64,000 nucleotides of DNA, from contig CM070514.1 of the NCBI GenBank assembly GCA_036346375.1, positions 13,978,463 through 14,042,462 on the forward strand. The letters run 5' to 3'. The stretch is from Guadua angustifolia (lineage: Eukaryota > Streptophyta > Magnoliopsida > Poales > Poaceae). Shown here piece by piece: positions 49,113 to 61,249 of this stretch (positions within the stretch are counted from its first letter, which is position 1; each line of letters starts with the position of its first letter). The notes below the pieces were generated by a model, which searched no databases, had not been told where the DNA came from, and worked only from the letters and a program-made list of their open reading frames with translations. The translations under genes and the position numbers were made by a program.

Positions 49113-50115
49113 TTGACTCAGGTGCGTAGGGCAGGGAAGAAGGAAGTCTGGATCGTTGACTCCGGTTGTTGCCGTCACATGACCAGTGAGTCACGATGGT
49201 TTGCTTCCCTTGCCCGGGATCCCGATGGTGAGCAGATCACCTTTGGGGATGCGTCTTCTGGCCGTGTCCTAGCTCACGGTTCAGTTAAGGTTAGTGCTCA
49301 GTTTACACTTAAGGACGTAGCCCTAGTCAGTAAGCTGAAGTATAATTTGCTTTCAGTTTCTTAGCTTATTGATAAAGGCTACGAAGTTTGTTTCAAATCA
49401 GGTGGATCTTCAATCTTGAGCTCTTCAGGTGTTTTGGTTTGTGGGATTGTTCGTTTTGGCAGAGTTTTCCGTGCAGATTTTTCAGTTGCCTCTGTCGATT
49501 CACCCCACTGCTTGCTTGCCTCTGATTCTAGAGATCTTTACTTTTGGCACAGGCATCTTGGACACACTGGTTTTGACCACTTGGTTCGCTTGAGTTCACA
49601 GGACCTGATTTCTGATTTGCCAAAACTTTCTCCTGTTGAAAATTTGGTTTGTGTCCCTTGTCGTCATGGAAAAATGATTGCCGCTTCCCATCCTCGAGTT
49701 TCTCTTATGAAAACTGATGCACCAGGATAGCTGCTTCAAATGGACACTGTTGGTCCTGCTCGAGTGCAGTTAGTTGGAGGGAAGTGGTATGTGCTTGTTG
49801 TTGTTGACGATTTCTCTCGGTACTCTTGGGTATTCTTTATGGCTTCCAAAGATGAAATGTATGATTTGTTTCGAAAATTGAACAGAAAGCTTTCAAATGA
49901 GTTTCCAGGAGCACTTCGGGCCATTCAAACTGATAATGGCACGGAGTTCAAAAATCATAACTTTGAGAGGTTTTGCGATTTGTTTGGAGTTGAGCATGAG
50001 TTTTCCTCTCCACACGTGGCTCAACAAAATGGGGTGGTGGAAAGAAAGAATAGAACCTTGGTCGAAATGGCCAGGACGATGTTGGATGAATATTCCACCC
50101 CCAGGCATTTTTTGG
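49113..50115 (+). pseudogene. SIRE-type Copia protease and integrase core
   Basis: The protease shows WIVDSGCCRHMTS with catalytic Asp in DSG. The pre-integrase zinc region has WHRHLGHTG and C.PC. The integrase core shows MDTVGP, VVDDFSRYSW, TDNGTEF and QQNGVVERKNR, so the D-D-E triad is present. All lie in one frame, interrupted by TAG at 49,362 and 49,728. The frame is lost at a run of six T (about 50,108-50,113), where the next frame continues the integrase. Confidence 0.9.
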
Positions 50116-50770
50116 GCAGAGGTAGTGGCCACAGCTTGCTATGTTTCAAATCGAGTGTTTCTTCATGCCAAGCTGTTCAAGACCTCTTATGAGCTTCGCT
50201 ATGGGCGCAAGCCCACTGTTTCACACCTTCGGGTCATTGGCTGCAAGTGCTTCATTCTCAAATCTGAAAATCTGGATAAATTTGAGTCTCGTTCTTCTGA
50301 TGGGATTTTCTTGGGGTACACTGCTTCTATTAGAAATTATTGGGTATGGGACTTGCAAAAGAGAAGAGTGGTAGAGACTTGTGAGGTGACTTTTAATGAG
50401 GCTAGGCCTGGCTCTAGGCCAGACATTTCTGAATCTGATCTGTCCTTTGAGCCTATCTTTGTAGAAGAGAAGGGGGTTCTTATAGATTGCTGTTCTGAAC
50501 CGGAGTCAGCTCCTTCTCTTCCTGAGCCTCCTGAGCTTCCTGTTTTTGAGCCCTTAGAGCCTCCCATACCTTCAGTCTCCTCTGAGCTCTTACCTCGTGC
50601 TGTTTCTTCAGAGGTCTCACCCCTAGGTTCAGACTTGCCCATTGGCTCTGCTCCAAAAGTAGAAGCCATTTCTTGTGCTCCGAGGCATATTCAAAAAGCT
50701 CATCCCCCTGAACAGATTATAGGTGACATGTCTGAGAGAGTCACTACGTCTAAGGTCAATCCTTCTCATC
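50115..50770 (+). pseudogene. SIRE-type Copia integrase C-terminal part and linker
   Basis: Frame +1 relative to the preceding block. It reads AEVVATACYVSNRVFLHAKL, YELRYGRKPTVSHLRVIGCK, IFLGYTASIRNYWVWD, then a Pro-, Ser- and Glu-rich linker up to about 50,765. The frame then changes back, near a short T run at 50,763. Confidence 0.88.
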
Positions 50771-52337
50771 TCGCGTGTCTGCCGCCTTTGTGTCCTCTCT
50801 AGAGCCTAAGGATGTGTCTCAGGCATTAAGTGATCCAGACCGGGTCAATGCGATGCATGAGGAGTTAGAAAATTTTGAGAGGAACAAGGTTTGTGTTTTG
50901 GTAGACTGCCCCGTGGGCGTGAATGTCATAGGAACAAAATGGGTTTTGAAAAATAAGCAGAGTGAGGACGGAGTAGTTGTGAGAAACAAGGCTAGACTTG
51001 TCGCGCAGGGTTTCACTCAAGTCGATGGGGTTGACTTTGATGAGACCTATGCGCCTATTGCTCGTCATGATTCCCTTCGGATTTTTCTTGCTTTCATGGC
51101 TTCGAATCACTTCAAAGTTTACCAAATGGATGTTCGAAGTGCCTTCTTAAATGGAGTCATTGAAGAAGAAGTTTTTGTTCGTCAACCCCCTAGTTTTGTA
51201 AGTCTTGAGTTTCCCGATCGTGTGTACAAGCTCTCAAAGGCACTATATGGTCTAAAGCAAGCCCCTCGGGCTTGGTATGAAAGGCTCAAGAGCTATCTGA
51301 TTGGGAATGATTTTCTGATGGGGAGTGTTGACAAGACCTTGTTTATCAAGACAAAAGAGTCCAACTTTCTTTTGGTCCATATTTATGTGGATGACATTAT
51401 TTTTTGTGGCTCTTCTGAAGGTCTAATTTCTGAGTTTTCTTCAGCCATGAGCTCTGAGTTCGAAATGAGTATGATGGGTGAGCTGAATTTCTTCTTGGGC
51501 TTTCAAATAAAGCAGGCCCCTGATGGAATTTTCTTGCATTAGTCGAAGTACACTCGTGATCTCGTGAAGCGTTTCGCCACGTCTGATGGCAAGCCCATAT
51601 CTTCTCCTATGGCTTCCAATGCTGTTCTTGAACCTGATTTGAGTGGTGTTCCTGTAGATCAGAAGCTATATAGGAGTATGATAGGAGCTTTGCTTTACCT
51701 TACCTCTTCTCGGCCCGACATACAATTTGTTGTGTGTATACGTGGTGCTGTTTCGTGCCTCTCCCGTGCTTCTCACCTTCAGGCTGTCAAGCGAGTTCTT
51801 CGCTATCTAGTGGCCACTCCTGAGTTTGGGATTTGGTTTTCCTCAGCTTCCTGTCTTTCCCTCAGAGCCTTTTCTGATGCTGACTTTGCTGAGTGTCGAG
51901 TAGATAGGAAGAGTACCTCTGGCACTTGCCAATTCCTTGGCACTTCCCTTGTCTCTTGGTCATCTAGGAAGCAGACGAGTGTTGCCCAGTCCACAGCTGA
52001 GGCGGAGTATGTTGCTACAGCCAGTTGCTGTAGTCAAGTACTCTGGCTTCGTTCAATGCTCAAGGACTACAGGCTGGTTGTGGGTAGTGTTCCTCTTCTG
52101 TGCGATAACACTTCAGCCATTAATATTGCTAAAAACCCTGTGCAACACTCCCGCACCAAACACATAGACATAAGGTACCATTTCCTTAGAGACCATGTAG
52201 AGAAGGGAGATATTCAGCTAGAGTATGTAGAAGGAGACCAGCAGCTAGCAGATATCCTGACCAAGCCTTTAGATGGCCCTAGGTTTGCCACTCTCCGGGG
52301 GGAGCTTGGCATGGTTAGTTTAGCTGGAGTACCGTGA
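50770..52337 (+). pseudogene. SIRE-type Copia reverse transcriptase and RNase H
   Basis: One frame with a single stop, TAG at 51,540. RT motifs in order: GTKWVLKNK, ARLVAQGFTQ, FDETYAPIAR, YQMDVRSAFLNG, YGLKQAPRAWYERL and the catalytic IYVDDIIF near 51,385. RNase H: FSDADFAECRVDRKSTSG, STAEAEYVA, LLCDNTSAI, and the family tail QQLADILTKPLD. The stop at 52,335-52,337 is followed immediately by gggggag. This is the best preserved retroelement coding region in the window. Confidence 0.93.
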
Positions 52338-53818
52338 GGGGGAGTTTGGTTCTTTGTATATATGTTTATGTCCTGCATTTGCCTTCTTTGATCCTTGGGT
52401 TTAGGGTTAGCCTCCAGAGTAGTTTAGAGAGTCAGCTATTCTTAGTTCCTCTCTCACCCCATGGGTTGCTATCATGCGTGATTAGCAATGCTCTTTACTC
52501 TAGCTAGTGGAGTCTCTCATAGACTTATAGGTCTAGCAGGAGTTTTGAGGCCACCTGGGTAGACAGGGTTTGTGTTTGGTCTCTCTAGTAGTCGAGTCTA
52601 GACTTGCTTCCCTTCCCAGTGGCCTGGGGTGTTTGAGAGCTTGTTTCCAGTGGTCTGCTGCCCTCTCTTCTTTGCTCTGTTTGGTTCCCAGTTTTCTTTT
52701 CCTTCCTTTTCTCCTTCAATGCTTTTCAGAGTTCTTGTTTTGAGGGGAGGTTTAGAGTTTGTCTTCTACATTTGCATTTAGTCTTGTGTTTCATTTTTCG
52801 GACTTTGTCCTTAACCATTTTGGTAAGGCTAAAATGTTATTGTGGTTTACAAAATGAGCCTTGAGCAAACTTGTTTAGTTGGGAAAAAGGTTTAAGAAAG
52901 TTTGAAAAATTTTCTGAAAATTGTTGAAATCTGTTTCTTGCTCGAGGAGAACTTGTTTGCATTAGAGATGTTTGTGTTTCAAGAACAGGGTTGTTTGAGA
53001 GTCCTGTTGCCACGTTTTGAAATTCTTTCAAAAATTGCCCTTTGTGTGAGTTTAATACAAAAAAAAGAGAAAAATACAAACAAACACAAGGAGGAAAGCA
53101 ATCTAGGGGTCGTTGCTTGATGGCCTCAGGGACGTGCTCTACTAGCGCTTTCTAAAATCGGACGCTTATGCTAAAAATATTTTTTATGTGACCTAGGAGG
53201 CCATTTCCAAAGTGACCCTGGATGTGCTTTTACTAGCAATCACTCTCTTTAGTCTAATTAAAAAAACTACAAAAGAGTGTGAAAAATAGGCATAAAATTT
53301 CTAATTTCTCCTCGTGGCCAATGTGACTTCTTGATCGATCTTTGACTTGGGCATGGGCATTTCCATGTGTCTTAAGTTTCTCCTTTGGCAAGATCCTTGA
53401 TTTTGTTCAAGAAGGTTTTCTGTTTTGACCTCCAAGTTTGAGTAAACAATCTTTTCACTCCTAAATTTGTGAAGCTTTGGCAAAATTGGAGCTTCAGTTT
53501 CATTTTATCCTATATCATTTTGGTTAAGTTACAAAGCCCCTTCTAGGTTTTCATTTCTTTTGCATGAGCATGTTCGGGGTTTGTTGGTTTGTTGGCTGAG
53601 CTTCAAAGGGGAGATGTTTCCTTGCTGTTCATATTACCAAAAGGGGGAGATGTTTTGGAAGGTGAAATGAATTTGAATGCACTTTGACAGGGGGAGACAG
53701 GGGGAGCAAAATTTGAAAATTTTGAAAATTTTTGGGACTATTTGTTTTTCTTACACCTACCTCAAAACTTCACTTCTTGCATTTTCTGGGGTTTGACAAT
53801 ATGCTCATCAAGGAGGAG
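52338..53818. other. Non-coding 3' region of SIRE-type Copia
   Basis: About 1.5 kb between the pol stop and the LTR start. No envelope-like or other ORF is recognised. The purine-rich tail aaggaggag at 53,810-53,818 serves as the polypurine tract directly before TGTTGAG. Most of it (from about 52,505) is repeated at 55,102-56,407. Confidence 0.7.
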
Positions 53819-55101
53819 TGTTGAGTTTCGTTGTGATGAGCTATTGACAAAGTGAGGGGTTTGGTTTGTTTTGGGTGGATTTTCCCGCGTTTTATACCCC
53901 TCCTAGGTGTCACTTGGTATATTATGGCCAAGTCTAGTTTTGAGGTGTCCCTAGCTTTCCTCTAAGCCCTAGGATGTGTTGAGATGAGCGGCGAAAGCAC
54001 TGGAAAATTGCCGTGCAAGTTTGAGCCTAGGGCCGCAGGTTTTCAGCCTCTCCGGACTGCGTCCGGAGGCATCGGACAGTGTCCGGAGGCTCACCGGACA
54101 GCGTCCGGTGGCCGACGGACGTGTCCGGTCAAGTTATATTTCTTCCATCTTGCGCTGAGCGGACCGTCCGCTGGAGCAGCCCCGTGTCCGGTGGAGTGTA
54201 GGTTTAGCTCCTCGCTTTGCTTGCCGAGCGCATGGCGTCCGGTGGGTTGTGGACGCGTCCCAAGGAGTGTTGTTGTCCAAGTGGACTGCCCGAGGGACGG
54301 ACCGTGTCCGTGAGTTTTAGGCTCGAGCGATCAAGGCCCGGGTGAGCGGACGCGTCCGAGGAGGTGTGTTCAGCGCGATCGTGTCCGTGGGATCGACCGC
54401 GTCCGGTGAACTGAAGCGACAGCGTCCGAGGTGAGCGGACGCGACTAGTGAAGGTGTTTTTATAGCCAGAGCCGCCATTTCTTTCTCATTCTAATTCTGC
54501 GGACGAAGGTCCGGTGGTTTGCGGACGGCGTCCGTGGAGTTTCGGGTTTCTCCGGACGTGTCCGGTAGGTAGCTGGCGGCGTCCGGCCAGGCAAAATCGC
54601 TTTAGCCGCCACTCTACCGCTTTTGTACTTGATCGGACAAGTCCGTGAATGACCGACGGATCTGGTGAAGGCAATTTTGGTCAATTTCACTGCTTGGATT
54701 CACTTTGAGCTAACTCTAACCCTCGATCGAGGATCGGTTTGTTTCATGTGTTTGTGGATGTTTTGTGGTGTTTGTGGACGCAGTGATGGGCTCGGTGCAA
54801 GTGGCGCGATAGTTTTCCGGCACAAAGGGTTGGCGGCTCGGTTGGAGGCCAAAAGGAGTTCGTGGTGAGGGAGATATCGCGAAAAAGCACGAGATATCAT
54901 GGCGTCACATATCGCTGGTGCTCTAGAAGTGCTGAGGCCATTGGAGGTGGTCAAGATGCGCTTGGAGATTAGTGCGTGAGTAAACCCGCATGTTTGTGGG
55001 CTTGGCGGTGGCCTGGTAAGGCCTAAGTGTGGGCTGGTTGGTGGCATTAAAAGGACACCCAAGGGTGCAAGTGTGCTGCCCTTGAGAGTCCTTAAACAGC
55101 C
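53819..55101 (+). repeat. First, 3'-truncated LTR copy at the SIRE 3' end
   Basis: Begins TGTTGAGTTTCG after a polypurine tract and follows the first 1.3 kb of the complete 3' LTR, then jumps at ...aacagccaagtg to gagtctctcatagac, which belongs to the 3' non-coding region. It differs from 56,408-57,716 by many small indels, especially around ccgg and ctgg words. Confidence 0.85.
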
Positions 55102-56407
55102 AAGTGGAGTCTCTCATAGACTTATAGGTCTAGCAGAGTTTTGAGGCCACCGGTAGACAGGTTTGTGTTTGGTCTCTCTAGTAGTCGAGTCTAGACTTGC
55201 TTCCTTCCCAAAGCTTCTGGGGTGTTTGAGAGCTTGTTTCCAGTGGTCTGCTGCCCTCTCTTCTTTGCTCTGTTTGGTTCCCGCTTTTCTTTCCTTCCTT
55301 TTCTCCTTCAATGCTTTTCAGGAGTTCTTGTTTTGAGGGGGAGGTTTAGAGTTTGTCTTCTACATTTGCATTTAGTCTTGTGTTTCATTTTTCGGACTTT
55401 GTCCTTTAACCATTTTGGTAAGGCTAAAATGTTATTGTGGTTTACAAAATGAGCCTTGAGCAAACTTGTTTAGTTGGGAAAAAGGTTTAAGAAAGTTTGA
55501 AAAATTTTCTGAAAATTGTTGAAATCTGTTTCTTGCTCGAGGAGAACTTGTTTGCATTAGAGATGTTTGTGTTTCAAGAACGGGGTTGTTTGAGAGTCTC
55601 ATGCACGTTTTGAAATTCTTTCAAAATTGCCCTTTGTGTGAGTTTAATACAAAAAAAAGAGAAAATACAAACAAACACAAGGAGGAAAGCAATCTAGGGG
55701 GTCGTTGCTTGATGGCCTCAGGGACGTGCTCTACTAGCGTCTTTCTAAAATCTGACGTTTGCGCAAAAATATTTTTGCGGGTGACCTAGGAGGCCATTTC
55801 CAGTGACCCTCGGGATGTGCTTTACTAGCAATCACTCTCTTTTTAGTCTAATTAAAAAAAAACTACAAAAAGAGTGTGAAAAATAGGCATAAAATTTCTA
55901 ATTTCTCCTCGTGGCCAATGTGACTTCTTGATCGATCTTTGACTTGGGCATGGGCATTTCCATGTGTCTTAAGTTTCTCCTTTGGCAAGATCCTTGATTT
56001 TGTTCAAGAAGGTTTTCTGTTTTGACCTCCAAGTTTGAGTAAACAATCTTTTCACTCCTAAATTTGTGAAGCTTTGGCAAAATTGGAGCTTCAGCCATTT
56101 TATCCTATATCATTTTGGTTGTTACAAAGCCCTTCTAGGTTTTCATTTCTTTTGCATGAGCATGTTCGGGTTTGTTGGTTTGTTGGCCGAGCTTCAAAGG
56201 GAGATGTTTCCTGCTTTGTTCATATTACCAAAAGGGGAGATGTTTTGGAAGGTGAAATGAATTTGAATGCACTTTGACAGGGGAGACAGGGGGAGCAAAA
56301 TTTGAAAATTTTGAAAATTTTTGGGACTATTTGTTTTTCTTACACCTACCTCAAAACTTCACTTCTTGCATTTTACGGGGTTTGACAATATGCTCATCAA
56401 GGAGGAG
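55102..56407 (+). repeat. Repeated 3' non-coding region of SIRE element
   Basis: Direct copy of about 52,505-53,818, including the polypurine tract. Together with 53,819-55,101 and 56,408-57,716 it forms a tandem duplication with a period of about 2,590 bp. Confidence 0.88.
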
Positions 56408-58654
56408 TGTTGAGTTTCACAGTGATGAGCTATTGACAAAGTGAGGGGTTTGGTTTGTTTTGGGTGGATTTTCCGCTTTTATACCCCTCCTAGGTGTCAC
56501 TTGGTATATTATGGCCAAGTCTAGTTTTGAGGTGTCCCTAGCTTTCCTCTAAGCCCTAGGATGTGTTGAGATGAGCGGCAGTTAACGGAAAATTGCCGCA
56601 AGTTTGAGCCTAGGGCATGAGTTTCAGCTCTCTCCTGATCTGCGTCCCGAGGCATCGACATGTTGTCCGGAGGCTCACGGACAGCGCTCCGTGGCCACGG
56701 ACGTGTCGGTCAAGTTATATTTCTTCCATCTTGCGCTGAGCGGACCGTCCGCTGGAGCAGCCCCGTGTCCGGTGGAGTGTAGGTTTAGCTCCCTGCTTCG
56801 TTTGCGCTGAGCAGACAGCGTCCGGTGGGTTGTGGACGCGTCCGAAGGAGTGTTGTTGTTCTGCGGACTGTCCGAGGGACCGGATCAGGTCCGTGAGTTT
56901 TAGGCTGAAGCGGATCAAGGTCCGGTGGTGAGCGGACGCGTCCGGAGGAGTGTGTGTGTCCAGCGCGGACTGTGTCCGGTGGGATCGGACCGCGTCCGGT
57001 GAACTGAGCGGACAGCGTCCGTAGGTGAGCGGACGCGACTAGTGAAGGTGTTTTATATTTCAGAGCTGCCATTTCTTTCTCATTCTAATTTCGCGACAAG
57101 GTCCGGTGGTTTGCGATGCCGTCCGTGGAGTTCTGGGGTTTCTCCGGACGTGTCCGGTGGGTAGCCGGGCGGCGTCCGGTCAGGGCAAAAATCGTTTTCG
57201 TAGCCGCTACTCTACCGTTTTGTACTTGACCGGACAGCGTCCGGTGAATGACCGGACGGCATCTGGTGAAGGCAATTTTTGGCTGAATTTCACTGTTTGG
57301 ATTCACTTTGAGCTAACTCTAACCCCGATCGAGGATCGGTTTGTTTCCATGTGTTTGTGGATGTTTTGTGGTGTTTGTGGACGCAGGTGATGGGCTCGGT
57401 GCAAGTGGCGCGGATAGTTTTCCGGTCAGGCGGGTTGGCGGCTCGGTTGGAGGCCAGGTGCGGAGTTCGTGGTGAGGGGAGATATCGCGAAAAAGCACGA
57501 GATATCGCGGCGTCTACATATCGCGCTGGTGCTCTAGAAGTGCTGAGGCCATTGGAGGTGGTCAAGATGCGCTTGGAGATTAGTGCGTGAGTAAACCCGC
57601 ATGTTTGTGGGCTTGGCGGGTGGCCCAGGGTAAGGCCTAAGTGTGGGCTGGTTGGTGGCATTAAAAGGACACCCAAGGGGTGCAAGTGTGCTGCCCTTGA
57701 GAGTCCTTAAACAGCCAAGTGTGTGTTGTGGATGAACCTCTCCTTGTGAGAGTGTTTTATTTCTCTATTTGTATTTCTTTTGAAAAAATGAAATAGGAAG
57801 TTTGGAAACCTGTTTGGATCTGTTGTGTGATGATTTCTATCTTGTTTACATCCATTTTGTGACTGATTTTCGTGCAGCAACTTCTCTCTTCTCTCATCCT
57901 CTTCTCCCTCTCTAAAATGATCATAGTTTTGGGTTGATCTTGATTGGTTTGTTTCTCTGATTTGAGCTGCTGTTTGGGGGATAAAAATACATGGATTAGG
58001 GCTCTTTTGAACCCAAGAATCACCCCCTTTAAAGAACCCAAACAGTCAGCAATCCTTGATCAAGTTTGAGGTGGATTTGGCTTGACTTTGCTTCAGTTCG
58101 TAGTTCTTGCTTGTGCTACTATTTGGGATGGATTCTTGATAGATTAGAAGTTCCTAGGATCCTCAAAATCACCCTCCAAAAGATCCCAAATAGACAGCAT
58201 TGTTTTGATCATGTTTTGATCAAGTTTGAGGTTGTTCTTGGTGGTTTGTCACTTCTGTTTTATGCCACTGTTAGAGGGTGTTTTCTTGATGGATTAGGGT
58301 CTCTTGAGATCCCAAAATCACCTCCTTAAGGCACTCTAACAGTCTGCACCATTTTCTCCTTGTTTGACTTATTTCTTGACTGGATCTTAGGTTTTTGTTG
58401 CACAGTTTTGATTGCTGTTTAGGAGAGTTTTTCATGATGGATTAGGACCCTCTTGGATCCCAAATCAACCCCTCAAAATCTCCTAAACAGCCAGCTATGG
58501 TTTTCCTCTTGGTTTAGTCAAGATCAGCTTGGTCTTCTCAAGTTTTAAGGAAGGGGTTGATCGGTTGAATATTCGGAGCAACCATATTTCCCTGAGTGAA
58601 AAAGAATCGGCTCCCATTCACCCCCCCCCTCTGTTCACTGTGGTTGTTTTCACA
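56408..58654 (+). repeat. Complete 3' LTR of SIRE-type Copia
   Basis: 2,247 bp, TGTTGAG...TTTTCACA. The middle (56,640-57,260) carries many gcgtccggtg / cggac words on both strands. The 3' part, with several near-repeats (ttgatagattag, gatcccaaaatcaccccc), matches the truncated 5' LTR. Confidence 0.88.
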
Positions 58655-59600
58655 ATGACGCTGTCAACCCCTGACACACCAAACTGAAGGATTGCGGAAG
58701 GGATTGGAATAGTACCATATAGAAGACGAAGCAAGAAAGAAAACATCCAGAAAAGAGAAGCTAAACTTCCTACAAGCACTATGGAATCTTCGAATCGCTT
58801 TGACTGAGCTGTTAAAGATCGAAGTAGACAAGAAGGAGGAGTGGCTAAAAAAGAAAAAAAGGGACCACAGTCACTCTGAGGGCAATAGTAGAGGAAAAGA
58901 GAGAAAGACTGCGAATGGAAACTGAAGCGATGGAAGCCGACTGCGAGACGGTCCTAGCCGGTGTGAAAAGCAAGAAGCAGAAGAGGCCCGACACCAGGAG
59001 CACTAGCTGCGCCAAAGCTAGCATAGTCCAGCAAGCTGATCAAGATTAAGATTAGGTTTAGTTGTTGGATTAATGCTAAGTTTCGATCGTAATTTTCATA
59101 AAAGTTGCTTGGAGTAGACCATATCAATGTTTGGTATTCTCATTGGGATACGGCTATTCAATACCTAAAGTGTTAAGGATAGCGAGTTATTTAGAAAATT
59201 GTTTGGTGTATTATTGTGCTATATTTTTCGCAACTACGAGAAGATCAGAAAACGGAGAGAAATCCACAACTACAAAAGATCGGAGAAAGATGGAGTGAGA
59301 TCCGAAACCACGAAAAGACCAGAGGAACATGAACGTGAAGAACTGAGGTAAGCTGAAAAAGGTGTTTGCAAATAAATAAATAAATTTGAATTGGCTAGAA
59401 CAAGCATTGTTTTCTATTTGTAGAACAACCTCTAATACTTTCTAAGTATGAAGATTAATTTAGCTGATAATGATAGCTCTATTATAACAACTAATTCGTT
59501 GATTGTGTCTGTAAACCATGTATGAGTTGGTTCTTGATTGCATCTTGTACCACCTTGTGTACACAAGATAAGCGTGTTGGATCTTAATCGTTGGATCTTT
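58655..59600. other. Probable Gypsy-derived DNA, not resolved
   Basis: A short stretch (58,858-59,045) reads RAIVEEKRERLRMETEAMEA and a Lys-rich tail, so it may be coding DNA of unknown origin. The rest is AT-rich. No family recognised. Confidence 0.3.
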
Positions 59601-59639
59601 GTCTTGAGTGCTCAAAAACAGTTTCAAAAATTATTTTAA

Positions 59640-61249
59640 ATTAAGTGGGATGTCACTTAGCGTTTATGTTCCTCATCTATACTTTAGCCGGGAAGATGAC
59701 AAGAGGACAAGGTCAAGATAACTAAGAATGCTTGTAAAATAACGAAGGTCACATCCCAAGATGGAGAAGAGATTTCGTAACAACCATGAAGATGCCGCGA
59801 GAATGGAAGAATTTGGAATGAGAAGTGGACCAACACTCAACCACATCAGAGTGGAGCAGCAGAAGCATGATGGCCCATAACACACAGGCCAGGATCGAAA
59901 TCTAGCTCAATGGATAGCATCACCCCAATAAGACAGGACATTTAGAATCAGCAAATTGGAGGAACCTATGCAAGCTTGGAGTCATGGATTTACAATAGGA
60001 TCTGACATATATGAAGAGAAAGGAATTTAAGCTTTAAGGGATCGAGGTCAAGCTTATGCACCGCTACTCATCTACACCGGAAGATGCAAGGTCTAATAGA
60101 GGAGATGGTTGGAACAGATGGAAGATTATGATCTCGGATACACTACCACCCAGGAGGAGTAAACACAGTTGCAAATGCGTTAAGTCAAAAACCAGGGTGC
60201 GATCAGATAATCACCAAGATGGAGAAGTTAAATTTGGAAGTGGCCCTACAGGGATATCTGTATAACGTGGAAGTACAACCCACTCTTGAAGAGAAGACCA
60301 AGTCAGTTTGACTCGATGACGAGGAGGTTATCGAGATTATTGCTAAAATAATTATGGAAGAAGCCCGAAGTGTAATATGGATGAAGTCGAAGCCGTCTAA
60401 TTCAATGAAAGGATTGTGGTACCAAACAAAGGACTCAGAAAATTGATTATGAAGGAGGCTCTTCCATATGCAGAGTTCTTTTACAACAATAGCTGTTAGT
60501 CGAGTATACAGATGTCACAATTTGAAGCTGTGTATGGACGTGAGTGTGGCACACCGTTATACTGCAACGAGACAGAATGAAGAAAGGTGTTCGGTCCAGA
60601 AAACTTACAGAGAGCAGAAGAGTAGGTGAAGTTGATATAGGAAAGGTTAAAGGCAGCGTAGTCCAGACAGAAGAGCTATGCTGACACTCGACGGAGAGAA
60701 CTGCAGTTGAAGTGGGAAATTACGTTCACCTGAAGGAGTCATCGATGTAAGGACTGAAAGGGTTTATTGTGTCCGAGAAGCTATCACCTAAGTACATTGG
60801 TCTGTTCCCGATCACCGCTCGAAGAGGAGAAGTTGTGTACCAGTTGAAATTGCCACCACCGCTGTCAGGAGTACACAATGTGTTCCACGTTTCTCAACGC
60901 AAGAAGTATCTGCATGTCCCTGAGGAATGAGTACCTATTAATAAAGTGGACTTACAGGAAGATCTAGATTAGAGAGTGAGGCCGATTAATATAATGGGAG
61001 GAGCTCAGCAATATGCTCATAATGGGACAATGAAGATTTGCAAGGTACTGTGGGTCAACCATTCAGATTCAGAAACCACAGGAGCGACAGGAGTACCTAC
61101 AAGAAGAATTTCCAGAGTTGTTTGAGGATCTTTCCAAGCCTCGGGGATGAAATTCCTTTAAGGGGGATGGGCTTGTGACAACCGTCCCAATAGAACCCTA
61201 CCCGTCTCCCAAAATCTCAAGGATGAGATTTCTTTAAGGGGGAAGGATT
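59640..61249 (+). pseudogene. Gypsy pol remnant (RNase H end and integrase C-terminus)
   Basis: Near 60,105-60,180 the reading RRWLEQMEDYDLGYTT, then after a shift NTVANALSQKPG, matches the RNase H end of plant Gypsy pol. A linker (LNLEVALQGYLYNVEVQPTL) follows. The integrase C-terminal part (60,465-60,930) is visible in mixed frames as YAEFFYNNS, FEAVYGRECGTPLYCNET, KLSPKYIGLFPITARRGEV and GVHNVFHVSQ. Reverse transcriptase and the integrase catalytic core are missing. The tail ends in aagggggaagg, the polypurine tract, directly before an LTR start at 61,250. Stops and shifts are frequent; this is a decayed copy. Confidence 0.75.

Larger units (their letters stand above)
44712..58654 (+). mobile_element. 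Large Copia retrotransposon, SIRE/Maximus type
   Basis: A 13.9-kb element: truncated 5' LTR, primer-binding site tggtatcagagc at 46,197, gag with a long coiled-coil extension, Copia-order pol, a non-coding 3' region of about 1.5 kb, and a 2.2-kb 3' LTR. Large LTRs, long gag and a long region after pol are features of the SIRE/Maximus lineage. The 3' end is tandemly duplicated (see the repeat entries). Seven in-frame stops and several single-base frameshifts make gag-pol non-functional as read. The left end is lost where it meets the Gypsy LTR at 44,708, so no target-site duplication can be checked. Confidence 0.9.

Noticed and set aside
56640..57260. Repeated GTCCGG words resembling an array of spaced repeats
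   Set aside because: Not a CRISPR array: units are irregular, no unique spacers, and the sequence is a plant LTR.
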